Source: UBA6136 sp041178325 (GTDB taxonomy: Bacteria > Pseudomonadota > Gammaproteobacteria > Methylococcales > Methylococcaceae). From it: a stretch of 7,219 nt of DNA. Shown one piece after another: positions 1 to 4,643 of this stretch; the first letter of the stretch is position 1, and every line of letters starts with the position of its first letter. The stretch lies in the NCBI GenBank assembly GCA_041178325.1, contig JBEGVN010000070.1:1-7219 (forward strand), read 5' to 3'. The notes under the pieces are model-generated. The model saw only the letters and a list, made by a program, of their open reading frames with translations. It did not search any database and was not told the origin of the DNA. Position numbers and translations under genes: made by a program.

Positions 1-372
1 TCCCCAATCAAAGCCTGCATCCGTAAAGCATCGAACGAAACCATCGGAAAGGGTTGGGGTTTTTCCAAAGCCATTCCATGCCGCGTTGACGTCGATCGCC
101 AAACCCCAGGAGTGCAAACTGAGCGTCGATCCGCGTTTCTTGTTTCTGATGTTGAAACATCCATCCCATGTCTTTAGCTCCTTAACGTGACCGGTTTCGA
201 TCAGATTCTTGAAAGCCTTGAGCAGAGGAGCCGACATCGCCTTATTGCAGTAGACCTTCTTGGGGATGAAGCCAATCTCAAGCTCGGTAGGAACATCCAG
301 GACCGTCATGAACTTTGATTCATTCGCCGCTGGATCCCCGAAACGGGCATAGCAATCCTTGGAAGTGATCAT
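1..372 (-). CDS. M15-family peptidase endolysin (3' end cut by the window)
   Basis: The first 124 codons are present and the reading frame is open to the window edge, so the C-terminus is missing. The protein resembles phage M15 (VanY/DD-carboxypeptidase-type) endolysins, zinc peptidases that cut peptide cross-links in peptidoglycan at the end of infection. The diagnostic motif is SLHSWGLAIDVN at residues 85-96, with H87 and D94 in the family's H-x6-D zinc-ligand spacing. A later stretch (GF-V-CF-AGFDWG, to residue 124) resembles the region just before the third zinc ligand, which would lie outside the window. No signal peptide is visible, so export would need a holin or similar. The start ATG at 370-372 overlaps the stop of the preceding small membrane-protein gene (ATGA), and GGAGGAAG-type purines lie just upstream. 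The family call is firm; exact bond specificity is unknown. Confidence 0.85.
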   Translation of the reverse strand, partial: MITSKDCYARFGDPAANESKFMTVLDVPTELEIGFIPKKVYCNKAMSAPLLKAFKNLIETGHVKELKTWDGCFNIRNKKRGSTLSLHSWGLAIDVNAAWNGFGKTPTLSDGFVRCFTDAGFDWG

Positions 373-605
373 TCCTTCCTCCCCTCGCCCAGAACTTCCT
401 TGAGTTCTTTGGCTGTATCGAGAAGCTCCTGTCCTTTTTCGGGTGTGATACCGGAACCCTTGGTGGCAAAAGAGACGGCGGACATGCATCCAAGACAGGT
501 AATCAGGAGGATCGTTTTGGACAGCCCTTCCGGCATAGCAATGATCGCTCCCATCGCGAGCTGAAAGATTGCCTGCCAGTTCTGTCCTGCGTTGGTCGAG
601 AGCAT
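369..605 (-). CDS. small membrane protein, holin-like or lipoprotein-like, next to the endolysin
   Basis: A 78-residue protein with hydrophobic stretches at about residues 12-24 and 31-47, followed by a charged helical tail (GQELLDTAKELKEVLGEGRKE region). Its place directly before the endolysin, with start and stop overlapping both neighbours (TAATG upstream, ATGA downstream), suggests a lysis role such as holin or spanin partner. I see no family signature. An alternative reading starts at internal Met24: a short N-region, a hydrophobic core and then T-C-L-G-C (residues 36-40), which resembles an imperfect lipobox. A GGGAG lies about 11 bases before that codon. A dual-start or lipoprotein product is therefore possible. 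The ORF itself is well supported by context; the function is inferred from position and hydrophobicity only. Confidence 0.6.
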   Translation of the reverse strand: MLSTNAGQNWQAIFQLAMGAIIAMPEGLSKTILLITCLGCMSAVSFATKGSGITPEKGQELLDTAKELKEVLGEGRKE

Positions 606-841
606 TACTTCACCCGCTTCAGGTACTGGACTGCCAACTCAATACCGAACCGTGCGGCGGATTCAGTCAGCTTCAGTCCAATCGTTTCGATCTCGGCGAG
701 TACCCCATGGCGTTTCTCTGCAGAGCTGATTTCCTTTTCCGCCCAGCGCTCAACGCAGCCAATGATCCGGGAGAAAATGTCGGATCCCAGGATGGCGCCA
801 GCAATTTGGCTGATCAGGTAAGCAATGACAGGGTTAACCAT
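605..841 (-). CDS. small phage protein of the lysis region, unknown function
   Basis: A 78-residue protein when started at ATG 839-841. The frame stays open further upstream to 916, but that part lies inside two intrinsic terminators, so the longer start is unlikely. ATG 854-856 directly follows a T-tract and has no Shine-Dalgarno. The chosen start also has only a weak ribosome site (TGGTG), so the start is not certain. Residues 3-19 are hydrophobic (PVIAYLISQIAGAILG), and the rest is a charged, probably amphipathic helical region with WAEKEIS and EKRHGVL segments. The architecture, an N-terminal hydrophobic segment plus helices next to an endolysin, suggests a holin or lysis accessory, but I do not recognise a named family. 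Its TAA stop overlaps the next start (TAATG). It is the first gene downstream of the tandem terminators, so expression probably depends on read-through or antitermination. Confidence 0.6.
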   Translation of the reverse strand: MVNPVIAYLISQIAGAILGSDIFSRIIGCVERWAEKEISSAEKRHGVLAEIETIGLKLTESAARFGIELAVQYLKRVK

Positions 842-856
842 GGAAGCACCAGGCAT

Positions 857-878
857 AAAAAAACCCGCGTGGGCGGGC
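857..878 (-). terminator. intrinsic terminator, second of a tandem pair
   Basis: Read on the minus strand, CCCGC and GCGGG pair around a CCAC loop and are followed directly by seven T residues. The stem is short but entirely G-C, and the U-tract is strong. It sits just upstream of the first lysis-region gene. Confidence 0.75.
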
Positions 879-906
879 AAGGTTGCTCGAGGAGTGAGCG
901 AATTTC

Positions 907-918
907 TTTTGCGCAAAA
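907..918. other. perfect 12-base palindrome between the tandem terminators
   Basis: TTTTGCGCAAAA is its own reverse complement and lies between two terminators, partly sharing the T-tract of the first. It could be a protein-binding operator, for example for the ribbon-helix-helix-like protein encoded immediately upstream, or a by-product of the T-tract followed by GCGC. No second copy was noticed in the window. Confidence 0.3.
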
Positions 919-940
919 AAGAACCGCCTTATAGGCGGTC
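915..940 (-). terminator. intrinsic terminator, first of a tandem pair
   Basis: On the minus strand ACCGCC pairs with GGCGGT around a TATAA loop, followed by TC and six T residues. It lies about 50 bases after the stop of the ribbon-helix-helix-like gene and about 40 bases before a second terminator. The T-tract runs into the palindrome TTTTGCGCAAAA (907-918). Confidence 0.8.
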
Positions 941-990
941 CTCTGCGACATTGCGTGTGACGATACACAGAATCCGCACTTCCCGGCGGT

Positions 991-1185
991 CTACGATTTA
1001 ACCTTTGACCATCGGTCCCATAGCGCTTCCTCTACAGCAATCGATTGGTTCTGCTCCTCCTTGAGCTTCTCCACCGCGCCGGGTGACAGCGTGATGGAGA
1101 CTCTGACTCGTTTCTCTTTTGTCGTTTTCTTGGGGCGGCCGGCGCCATCTCTGACGCCACCTCTCCCCGATTTCAGTTTATCCAT
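991..1185 (-). CDS. ribbon-helix-helix-like small DNA-binding protein
   Basis: A 64-residue basic protein. Residues 9-19 (GGVRDGAGRPK) match the glycine/arginine-rich GGxRxGAGRP motif common at the N-terminus of small phage DNA-binding proteins. It is followed by a basic linker (KKTTKEKRVR) and then VSITLSPGAVEKLKEE, which reads as the beta strand plus first helix of a ribbon-helix-helix or CopG/Arc-type fold. The C-terminal helix (IAVEEALWDRW) would complete the dimer. Such proteins usually bind operators as dimers, or form part of packaging and regulatory complexes. The ATG overlaps the end of the preceding gene by 8 bases, and AAAGG precedes it at usable spacing. It is the last gene before the tandem terminators. 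The fold call is moderate; the target is unknown. Confidence 0.7.
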   Translation of the reverse strand: MDKLKSGRGGVRDGAGRPKKTTKEKRVRVSITLSPGAVEKLKEEQNQSIAVEEALWDRWSKVKS

Positions 1186-1402
1186 TGAGACCTTTCTGAA
1201 GCTCTTGGATCAGTTCCAGCACCGCCTCCTTCGGAAGGCTCGCATCCCATACGGGTCGATGAGTGTCCGGTAATACTGACCCAGAAAAGGTCGAGGTTAG
1301 CTTAATGTCGATCAGTTCACTAGAGGTGGGGGATGCTTCAGCCCAAAGCCTGTAGGCACGGTTGTGAATGTCGACATTTTGATTGATCAATCTTGCGGCC
1401 AT
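1178..1402 (-). CDS. hypothetical small protein
   Basis: A 74-residue protein of no recognised family. It has a mixed N-terminal part (DIHNRAYRLWAEASPTSSEL), a beta-like IDIKLTSTF segment, and a C-terminal helix (PKEAVLELIQELQKGL) that may mediate assembly. The ORF is well supported by a good ribosome site, GGAG seven bases before the ATG, and by an 8-base overlap with the downstream DNA-binding gene. Notably, the ribosome site lies only a few bases after the T-tract of an intrinsic terminator, so most upstream transcripts should end just before it. Expression would need terminator read-through, antitermination or an unseen promoter. It probably shares its message with the ribbon-helix-helix-like gene. 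Confidence 0.6.
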   Translation of the reverse strand: MAARLINQNVDIHNRAYRLWAEASPTSSELIDIKLTSTFSGSVLPDTHRPVWDASLPKEAVLELIQELQKGLNG

Positions 1403-1415
1403 CTTTTATCTCCAG

Positions 1416-1443
1416 TTAAAAACCCATGGGTTTGCCATGGGTT
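1416..1443 (-). terminator. intrinsic terminator after the zinc-ribbon gene
   Basis: On the minus strand AACCCATGG pairs perfectly with CCATGGGTT around a CAAAC loop and runs into TTTAAC, giving five consecutive T residues with the end of the stem. The nine-base-pair stem is clear. The next gene's GGAG follows within a few bases of the T-tract, so this could act as an attenuator. Confidence 0.75.
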
Positions 1444-1464
1444 AAGGTTTGGTTAGGGGTTGGT
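1439..1464 (+). other. G-rich tract on the plus strand; C-rich, G-poor on the transcribed-sense strand
   Basis: The plus strand reads as GG runs separated by short T/A spacers (GG-GTTAA-GG-TTT-GG-TTA-GGGG-TT-GG), which could form a two-tetrad G-quadruplex. The corresponding minus-strand RNA is C-rich and nearly G-free (ACCAACCCCTAACCAAACC), the composition of a Rho-loading site. It directly precedes the intrinsic terminator in the direction of transcription. No codon function is apparent. Confidence 0.3.
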
Positions 1465-1484
1465 TTGCTGCGCTTTTCTTGGCG

Positions 1485-1649
1485 CTAATTCGTTTCAGTT
1501 TTTATAAAGGGCGTCTGGTCTGTAATGGGGCCAGACCAATTGCAGTACGTGCATTCCCATGTGCGCGGCATGACGTTCCAGATCGTTGCGGGCCTTGCAC
1601 ATACTGGGCAGTACCCAGGTTTGGTGTCCGGGGTATCGAAGTCGACCAT
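1485..1649 (-). CDS. small two-CXXC zinc-ribbon protein
   Basis: A 54-residue protein with four cysteines in two knuckles, C14-P-V-C17 and C33-T-Y-C36, separated by 15 residues. This is the layout of a zinc ribbon (rubredoxin-like knuckles), often used for nucleic-acid or protein binding. A tryptophan-rich segment surrounds the second knuckle (TWECTYCNWSG). The ATG is preceded by GGAG at seven bases, a strong ribosome site that fixes this start. It follows the DUF932 gene after about 42 bases and precedes an intrinsic terminator, so it is probably the last gene of the DUF932 transcript. The other frame through this stretch lacks such features. The function is unknown beyond likely zinc binding. 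Confidence 0.75.
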   Translation of the reverse strand: MVDFDTPDTKPGYCPVCARPATIWNVMPRTWECTYCNWSGPITDQTPFIKTETN

Positions 1650-1668
1650 TTGTTTCTCCGGATAAAGT

Positions 1669-1684
1669 GCGCCGTCCTTGGCGC
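1669..1684 (-). other. short stem-loop between the DUF932 and zinc-ribbon genes
   Basis: On the minus strand GCGCC and GGCGC pair around a six-base AAGGAC loop, followed by ACTTTA. The T-run is too short for a confident terminator. It could stabilise the 3' end of the DUF932 message or reduce read-through slightly. Confidence 0.3.
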
Positions 1685-1691
1685 TGAGGTG

Positions 1692-2531
1692 TTAGGCAGC
1701 CAGAAGGTTTGCCAGTTCGTCCTTCAGGGTCCACAGGGCCTTGTTGAGCTTGGTGTTGGCATCAACGGAAGCCACCGCCCGGGTGGAGGTACGGTTGCCG
1801 CTGCTATTGCGACCACTCAGGCCCCCGCGAACCAGGTTTTCCTGCACCCGGTTGAAGGTAGACCAGAGATCCTTGCTGTTGTCGGCGTAGCGACGGGGGC
1901 GAAGCAGCTGCGAAGCCTGGATAGGTACCGTGCTGTTGCCGTCTTCGTCGGTGTCCCAACGGAGCTGAAGGGCTGCACGAGCAAACGCCTCTTGCTGTCC
2001 ATCGGTGAGCAGCAGTGCCTCGTCGCGACGGACCTGATCAAAGATCCGCGGGGATTCCTCAATCACCCGGTAGCTGCCCTCGATGACGTCGTCAACGATG
2101 TTTCCAGAGTGGCGAACCCGAACGGTGTCGAACACTGAGTCAGAAACAACCAAGCCGTTTGAGCAAACCAGACGGAACAGGCCAGCGGTCAGCTGGTAAG
2201 AGCTGGTGCCATCGTGCGAGTTGAGAAGAACGATCTCAGGGATGGAATCACCCACCTTGGCAACAGTGTCACCTTCGCGGCGGAACCGAATGATGTGACG
2301 GGTGTAGCCCTTCTTTTCATCAATCCTGGCGCGAGCCTCACCGGCCTTGACCGGGAAGAAGCCTTCATTGCGCAATGCCTCAACGGCATCGATGGTCGGA
2401 ATGAACTTGTACTTTTCAGACGTCGTTGATGCAGGACGGTCTGCAAAGATGGAGGGGGCAACGCGGAACAGCTGTTCGTTGCTCAGCGGGCCGTGGTTGC
2501 GGAAATTGTAGGAAGAAAGAATAGCGCTCAT
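1692..2531 (-). CDS. DUF932 family protein
   Basis: A 279-residue protein matching the DUF932 family of phage- and plasmid-encoded proteins, known from many mobile elements but without an established biochemical role. Characteristic segments are SNEQLFRVAPSIFAD near residue 20, the central LVCSNGLVVSDSVFDTVRVRH with its NGL-V core, and the following helical IEGSYRVIEE. The C-terminal third carries RPRRYADNSKDLWSTFNRVQENL, also typical of the family. ATG 2529-2531 is chosen over an upstream in-frame codon because GGAG lies eight bases before it. The gene has its own likely promoter about 100 bases upstream, inside a small ORF, unlike its operon-coupled neighbours. This suggests separate or stronger expression, which fits an abundant accessory protein. 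The family call is confident; the function is not known. Confidence 0.88.
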   Translation of the reverse strand: MSAILSSYNFRNHGPLSNEQLFRVAPSIFADRPASTTSEKYKFIPTIDAVEALRNEGFFPVKAGEARARIDEKKGYTRHIIRFRREGDTVAKVGDSIPEIVLLNSHDGTSSYQLTAGLFRLVCSNGLVVSDSVFDTVRVRHSGNIVDDVIEGSYRVIEESPRIFDQVRRDEALLLTDGQQEAFARAALQLRWDTDEDGNSTVPIQASQLLRPRRYADNSKDLWSTFNRVQENLVRGGLSGRNSSGNRTSTRAVASVDANTKLNKALWTLKDELANLLAA

Positions 2532-2551
2532 AATCTGATCTCCGATGAAAG

Positions 2552-2671
2552 TTAAGAGTTGTCGGACGTTGCCTCGGGTGGTTGCAGCCACCGCGGGGCT
2601 TTTTCATGCCGGCTGTCCGGCTTAGATTCAGATTCTATAGACGTTTTAGATTTCGTCAATACTTTTTTCAT
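2552..2671 (-). CDS. possible small basic ORF of 39 codons
   Basis: A 39-residue reading frame whose ATG overlaps the stop of the antiterminator-like gene (ATGA), the coupling used repeatedly in this operon. The product is rich in K and S (MKKVLTKSKTSIESESK) and ends with a tryptophan-proline segment (APRWLQPPEATSDNS). No domain is visible, and the local ribosome site is weak, so expression would rely on translational coupling. The same bases hold a sigma70-type promoter and a hairpin, so the ORF may be incidental to a regulatory leader. I keep it because it fills the gap exactly, but with limited confidence. Confidence 0.4.
   Translation of the reverse strand: MKKVLTKSKTSIESESKPDSRHEKAPRWLQPPEATSDNS
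2572..2605 (+). terminator. hairpin followed by a plus-strand T-run
   Basis: GGTGG and CCACC pair with a closing T-G wobble around a TGCA loop, then GCGGGGC and five T residues on the plus strand. This resembles an intrinsic terminator facing right. No plus-strand gene ends here, so it may instead stop antisense transcription or shape the leader of the DUF932 message on the minus strand, where there is no U-tract. Confidence 0.35.
2632..2659 (-). promoter_or_regulatory. sigma70-type promoter for the DUF932 gene
   Basis: On the minus strand TTGACG (2659-2654) and TAGAAT (2637-2632) are separated by 16 bases; each hexamer matches the consensus at five of six positions. Transcription would start near 2625, leaving a leader of roughly 95 bases before the DUF932 start, with a hairpin in it. 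It is the best promoter-like sequence I found in the window. Confidence 0.55.
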
Positions 2672-3012
2672 CTCATCGCGAGCCACTGTTTTACCAGCCA
2701 CCTCTCCGCCCGCTCGATGGCGTCCCCCCGGATCTCTTCGGTAGCAACGTATCGCTTGCGGATCACTCGATAGTAGGTCTCCCCTGCCCTGCAGGTTTCC
2801 CGCATGAGAGCGACCAGGCGACACATCTCTTGAACGTCAGCGGGTATCCAGATAGGGGGAAGAGGTCTCCCCTCCCCTGAGCTGCGTGAGTCTCCGATCC
2901 GTCCCAGCATGGAGCGCTGCGCCCGGGCCGAATACAGCCCAAGCGCTTCGAACTCTCCCCAGCGGATCAGCATGTCCCTGACAATGTCTTTCGCCGTTTT
3001 TCGTCTGCTCAT
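2668..3012 (-). CDS. antitermination protein Q-like / phage transcriptional regulator
   Basis: A 114-residue basic protein when started at ATG 3010-3012. The segments KTAKDIVRDMLIRWGEFEALGLYS, a glycine/serine-rich linker with RPLPPIWIP, and the C-terminal YYRVIRKRYVATEE followed by a long helix resemble small phage late-gene antitermination (Q-like) or sigma-like regulators. That similarity is from memory of the pattern and not decisive. The chosen start overlaps the stop of the upstream 21-codon ORF (ATGA). An in-frame GTG at 3078 would add 22 residues but would run through that small ORF. Its position before the DUF932 block, and upstream of tandem terminators that guard the lysis genes, fits a late-transcription switch. 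It could alternatively be an unrelated helix-turn-helix protein. Confidence 0.5.
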   Translation of the reverse strand: MSRRKTAKDIVRDMLIRWGEFEALGLYSARAQRSMLGRIGDSRSSGEGRPLPPIWIPADVQEMCRLVALMRETCRAGETYYRVIRKRYVATEEIRGDAIERAERWLVKQWLAMR

Positions 3013-3074
3013 TTTTCGGTCATGTATGCGTACATGCAGAGTAGAAACACCAGGATCAACAGGTCCCAATTCAT
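3009..3074 (-). CDS. 21-residue single-pass membrane micropeptide
   Basis: A 22-codon ORF with ATG at 3072-3074 and TGA at 3009-3011. Its start overlaps the stop of the DUF5664 gene and its stop overlaps the start of the Q-like gene, both by ATGA. The product begins MNWDLLILVFLL and ends with a short polar YMTEK tail, giving one hydrophobic segment of about 14-15 residues (LLILVFLLCMYAY). An AAGGGG lies about ten bases upstream of the ATG. Precise joining to both neighbours and a sensible membrane peptide argue that it is translated. The alternative is that it is only the overlap of an N-terminally longer Q-like protein started at GTG 3078. No function can be assigned. Confidence 0.5.
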   Translation of the reverse strand: MNWDLLILVFLLCMYAYMTEK

Positions 3075-3424
3075 TCACGCTCGCCCCTTCGCTGTAGCTC
3101 GATCAGTGCCATGAGGTTCCAGAGGGCATGCCATTCATGCGGCATCCCGCTTTCTGGATCGTTGCCTTCCTCCAGGAGATGGCGCCAGAATGCAGCGCGA
3201 TAACGCTTCACTCCATCCGGTACGGTGATCCATCCGCCTTCGGTGTATTTGTTGGCGCCGAACGTGGCTATCGAGGCCGCGGCTTTCAGAGCTGAGCTGA
3301 AATCGACCAGCAAGTCCGCCCTCATTTTTCCTGAATCCAATTTGGCTCCAGGTTCGTGTGGGCTTTTGCCGTTGGGGTCAAATGCCTGACCCTGGCCAGT
3401 GAATGATTTCGACTGAAGAGTCAT
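3071..3424 (-). CDS. DUF5664 / dATP-dGTP diphosphohydrolase-like protein
   Basis: A 117-residue protein with the hallmarks of the phage DUF5664 family, annotated as the N-terminal domain of dATP/dGTP diphosphohydrolases, which release pyrophosphate from purine dNTPs. Key segments are AKLDSGKMRADLL at residues 27-39, ATFGANKYTEGGW at 53-65, RYRAAFWRHLL at 74-84, and DPESGMPHEWHALWNLMAL at 89-107. The conserved FGA-KY, RH, and SG-PH...AxWN positions are all present. It is close to the family's single-domain length and lacks a separate C-terminal domain. The ATG overlaps the MazG-like gene's stop (ATGA), so the two enzymes are translationally coupled and may act together on the nucleotide pool. 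The family is confident; the substrate is inferred. Confidence 0.8.
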   Translation of the reverse strand: MTLQSKSFTGQGQAFDPNGKSPHEPGAKLDSGKMRADLLVDFSSALKAAASIATFGANKYTEGGWITVPDGVKRYRAAFWRHLLEEGNDPESGMPHEWHALWNLMALIELQRRGERE

Positions 3425-4143
3425 GCGGCCTCTTCAATGCCATAGCTTTTCTTGACCACCGTCAGAAGATCCACCGGACGAAAACTGTTCGGCTTAAGGA
3501 TTTTTCCGTCTTCTCGGTGGATAGCCTTGCCCGTCTCCGGGTCCAGCTTGGTCATGTTCGAAGACCAAACCTCATCCCAAGCCATAGGGCCATTGATGCC
3601 CAGCGCATTCAGCATGTCTGCGGCATTGGCAATAGCATTGATGATGCCAAGGACCATATCGCCTGCATCGAGGCAGTCTGGTTCATCGTCTTTGCCGGTT
3701 GCTTTGATATGTTCCCATTCCGATTGAATGGCCCTGATCCAAACCGTCAGGCTCTCAAGGGATGAGTTTGCTTCGGATCCGTTCAGTTCAACGGGAATCC
3801 CCGTGATCGCAGAAACCTGGTCGAAGATCGTTTCGTCTCCCGGATCCCCCATGCCCAAGGCCCAAGCAAGGTCACCATCAATTCCCAGGGAAACCAGGGT
3901 TCCATACAGGACCACCATCGTGTCGATGATCCCGTCAACGGTTTCAACGATTGCGGCCTCGGCGTCAAACTCAGGTGTACCGATGGCCATTGCCGCTGCG
4001 TTCCATGCGTCAGTCAGTTCGCCGAATTCCTCTGCAATCAGATTCACATAGAGATCCACCTGCTTCGGATTGACGGTCACGTCCTGCCCGCAGGCATCCA
4101 TGAAATGCTTCTGCTGTTGAAACATTGTTTGCTTGTCACTCAT
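3421..4143 (-). CDS. MazG-like NTP pyrophosphohydrolase with an apparent degenerate second repeat
   Basis: A 240-residue protein of the all-alpha NTP-PPase superfamily (MazG / phosphoribosyl-ATP pyrophosphatase-like), which hydrolyses (d)NTPs to (d)NMP and pyrophosphate using Mg2+. The metal-binding signature is E38-E39-x-x-E42 (AEEFGEL) with D70-x-x-x-D74 (VDGIIDTM). A second, similar helix pair follows: residues 164-192 (VLGIINAIANAADMLNALGINGPMAWDE) echo residues 69-94, but with L and N where the Asp residues stand. The C-terminal SSNMTKLDPETGK...DGKILKP segment is typical of phage members. The protein is about twice the usual phage length. The ATG at 4141-4143 is chosen because AAGGGGG precedes it and it overlaps the preceding stop; an upstream in-frame ATG lies deeper in the previous gene. 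Confidence 0.8.
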   Translation of the reverse strand: MSDKQTMFQQQKHFMDACGQDVTVNPKQVDLYVNLIAEEFGELTDAWNAAAMAIGTPEFDAEAAIVETVDGIIDTMVVLYGTLVSLGIDGDLAWALGMGDPGDETIFDQVSAITGIPVELNGSEANSSLESLTVWIRAIQSEWEHIKATGKDDEPDCLDAGDMVLGIINAIANAADMLNALGINGPMAWDEVWSSNMTKLDPETGKAIHREDGKILKPNSFRPVDLLTVVKKSYGIEEAA

Positions 4144-4396
4144 TCCCCTTACCCCCTTTAAATTTCGTCGGATCCAATCCATCGGCTATCGCCGCGTCCA
4201 GTCTTTGCCTTTGTTCCGCGGTGAACTTCGGCATTGCTCTCCAAGCCACAACCCCGTATTCCGGATGCCATGGACCATCAAACAAATTCCCATGCAGTGT
4301 CCTCATCTGAACCTTCTGGCCAGACGGCGGCATGAGGTCCAAACAGAGAATCCACTCCGGATGCTCATCAACGAGCGGCTCGATTTTGCTTTCCAC
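4136..4396 (-). CDS. hypothetical protein with GTG start
   Basis: An 86-residue protein without a recognised family. An in-frame TAG lies just upstream, so GTG 4394-4396 is the earliest start, overlapping the end of the preceding gene by 29 bases; the ribosome site is weak. The N-terminal half is mixed and strand-like (PEWILCLDLMPPSGQKVQMRTL), with a tryptophan-rich middle (GPWHPEYGVVAWRAMP). The C-terminus has a helix (TAEQRQRLDAAIADGL) and a flexible lysine/glycine-rich tail. It overlaps the MazG-like gene by 8 bases and so belongs to the same message. There is no catalytic motif that I can defend. Confidence 0.6.
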   Translation of the reverse strand: MESKIEPLVDEHPEWILCLDLMPPSGQKVQMRTLHGNLFDGPWHPEYGVVAWRAMPKFTAEQRQRLDAAIADGLDPTKFKGGKGNE

Positions 4397-4643
4397 GATC
4401 TAACCGCTGCTTAACCAAATTTGAGGCCCTCTCCTTTCGGTAGCACCCGCAGGAAGTAGATCCACCATTGAGCAGGTGATTGGCAACGACCGACCTGACC
4501 GTTCCACAATCACACTTCGCGACCAAAACCCGGTACCGTTTGGTCACGCCTTTTCTGATCATTTCCCGATCGGGCGCATCGCTGACGATGGTCCAGCGTC
4601 CAAATCTCGTCCCATCCAGGGACACCCTTGCCGAAACTTTCAT
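4368..4643 (-). CDS. small phage zinc-binding protein (CxC...CGC type)
   Basis: A 91-residue basic protein with the pattern G-T-R-F-G-R-W-T-I-V near residues 11-20, then AKCDCGTVRSVV at 42-53 and the closing SCGC at 64-67. The cysteines C44, C46, C65 and C67 probably bind one zinc. Families of small phage proteins with GxxFGxLTV...C.CDCG...SCGC are common and are often found alone or as the N-terminal part of AP2/HNH-type endonucleases; here no nuclease domain follows, only a basic tail (RLDRGKQNRAAR). A DNA-binding role is likely but not shown. The start ATG 4641-4643 shares its A with the preceding TGA (TGATG) and has GAGG seven bases upstream. This fixes it against an upstream TTG. Confidence 0.75.
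   Translation of the reverse strand: MKVSARVSLDGTRFGRWTIVSDAPDREMIRKGVTKRYRVLVAKCDCGTVRSVVANHLLNGGSTSCGCYRKERASNLVKQRLDRGKQNRAAR

Noticed and set aside
569..934. 121-codon plus-strand frame over the lysis region
   Set aside because: It is antisense to two overlapping small genes and crosses both terminators; no domain is visible.
946..975. Weak inverted repeat GTGT-GACGAT-ACAC downstream of the DNA-binding gene
   Set aside because: Four-base arms are too short to distinguish from chance, and there is no associated promoter.
1495..1734. 79-codon minus-strand frame overlapping the zinc-ribbon gene
   Set aside because: The adjacent frame (1485-1649) has a strong ribosome site and a two-CXXC zinc-ribbon pattern; this one begins inside the DUF932 gene and has neither.
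1449..2138. Long open frame on the plus strand (229 codons) opposite DUF932
   Set aside because: It lies antisense to a confident DUF932 gene, has no ribosome site or recognisable domain, and its composition follows from the minus-strand codons.
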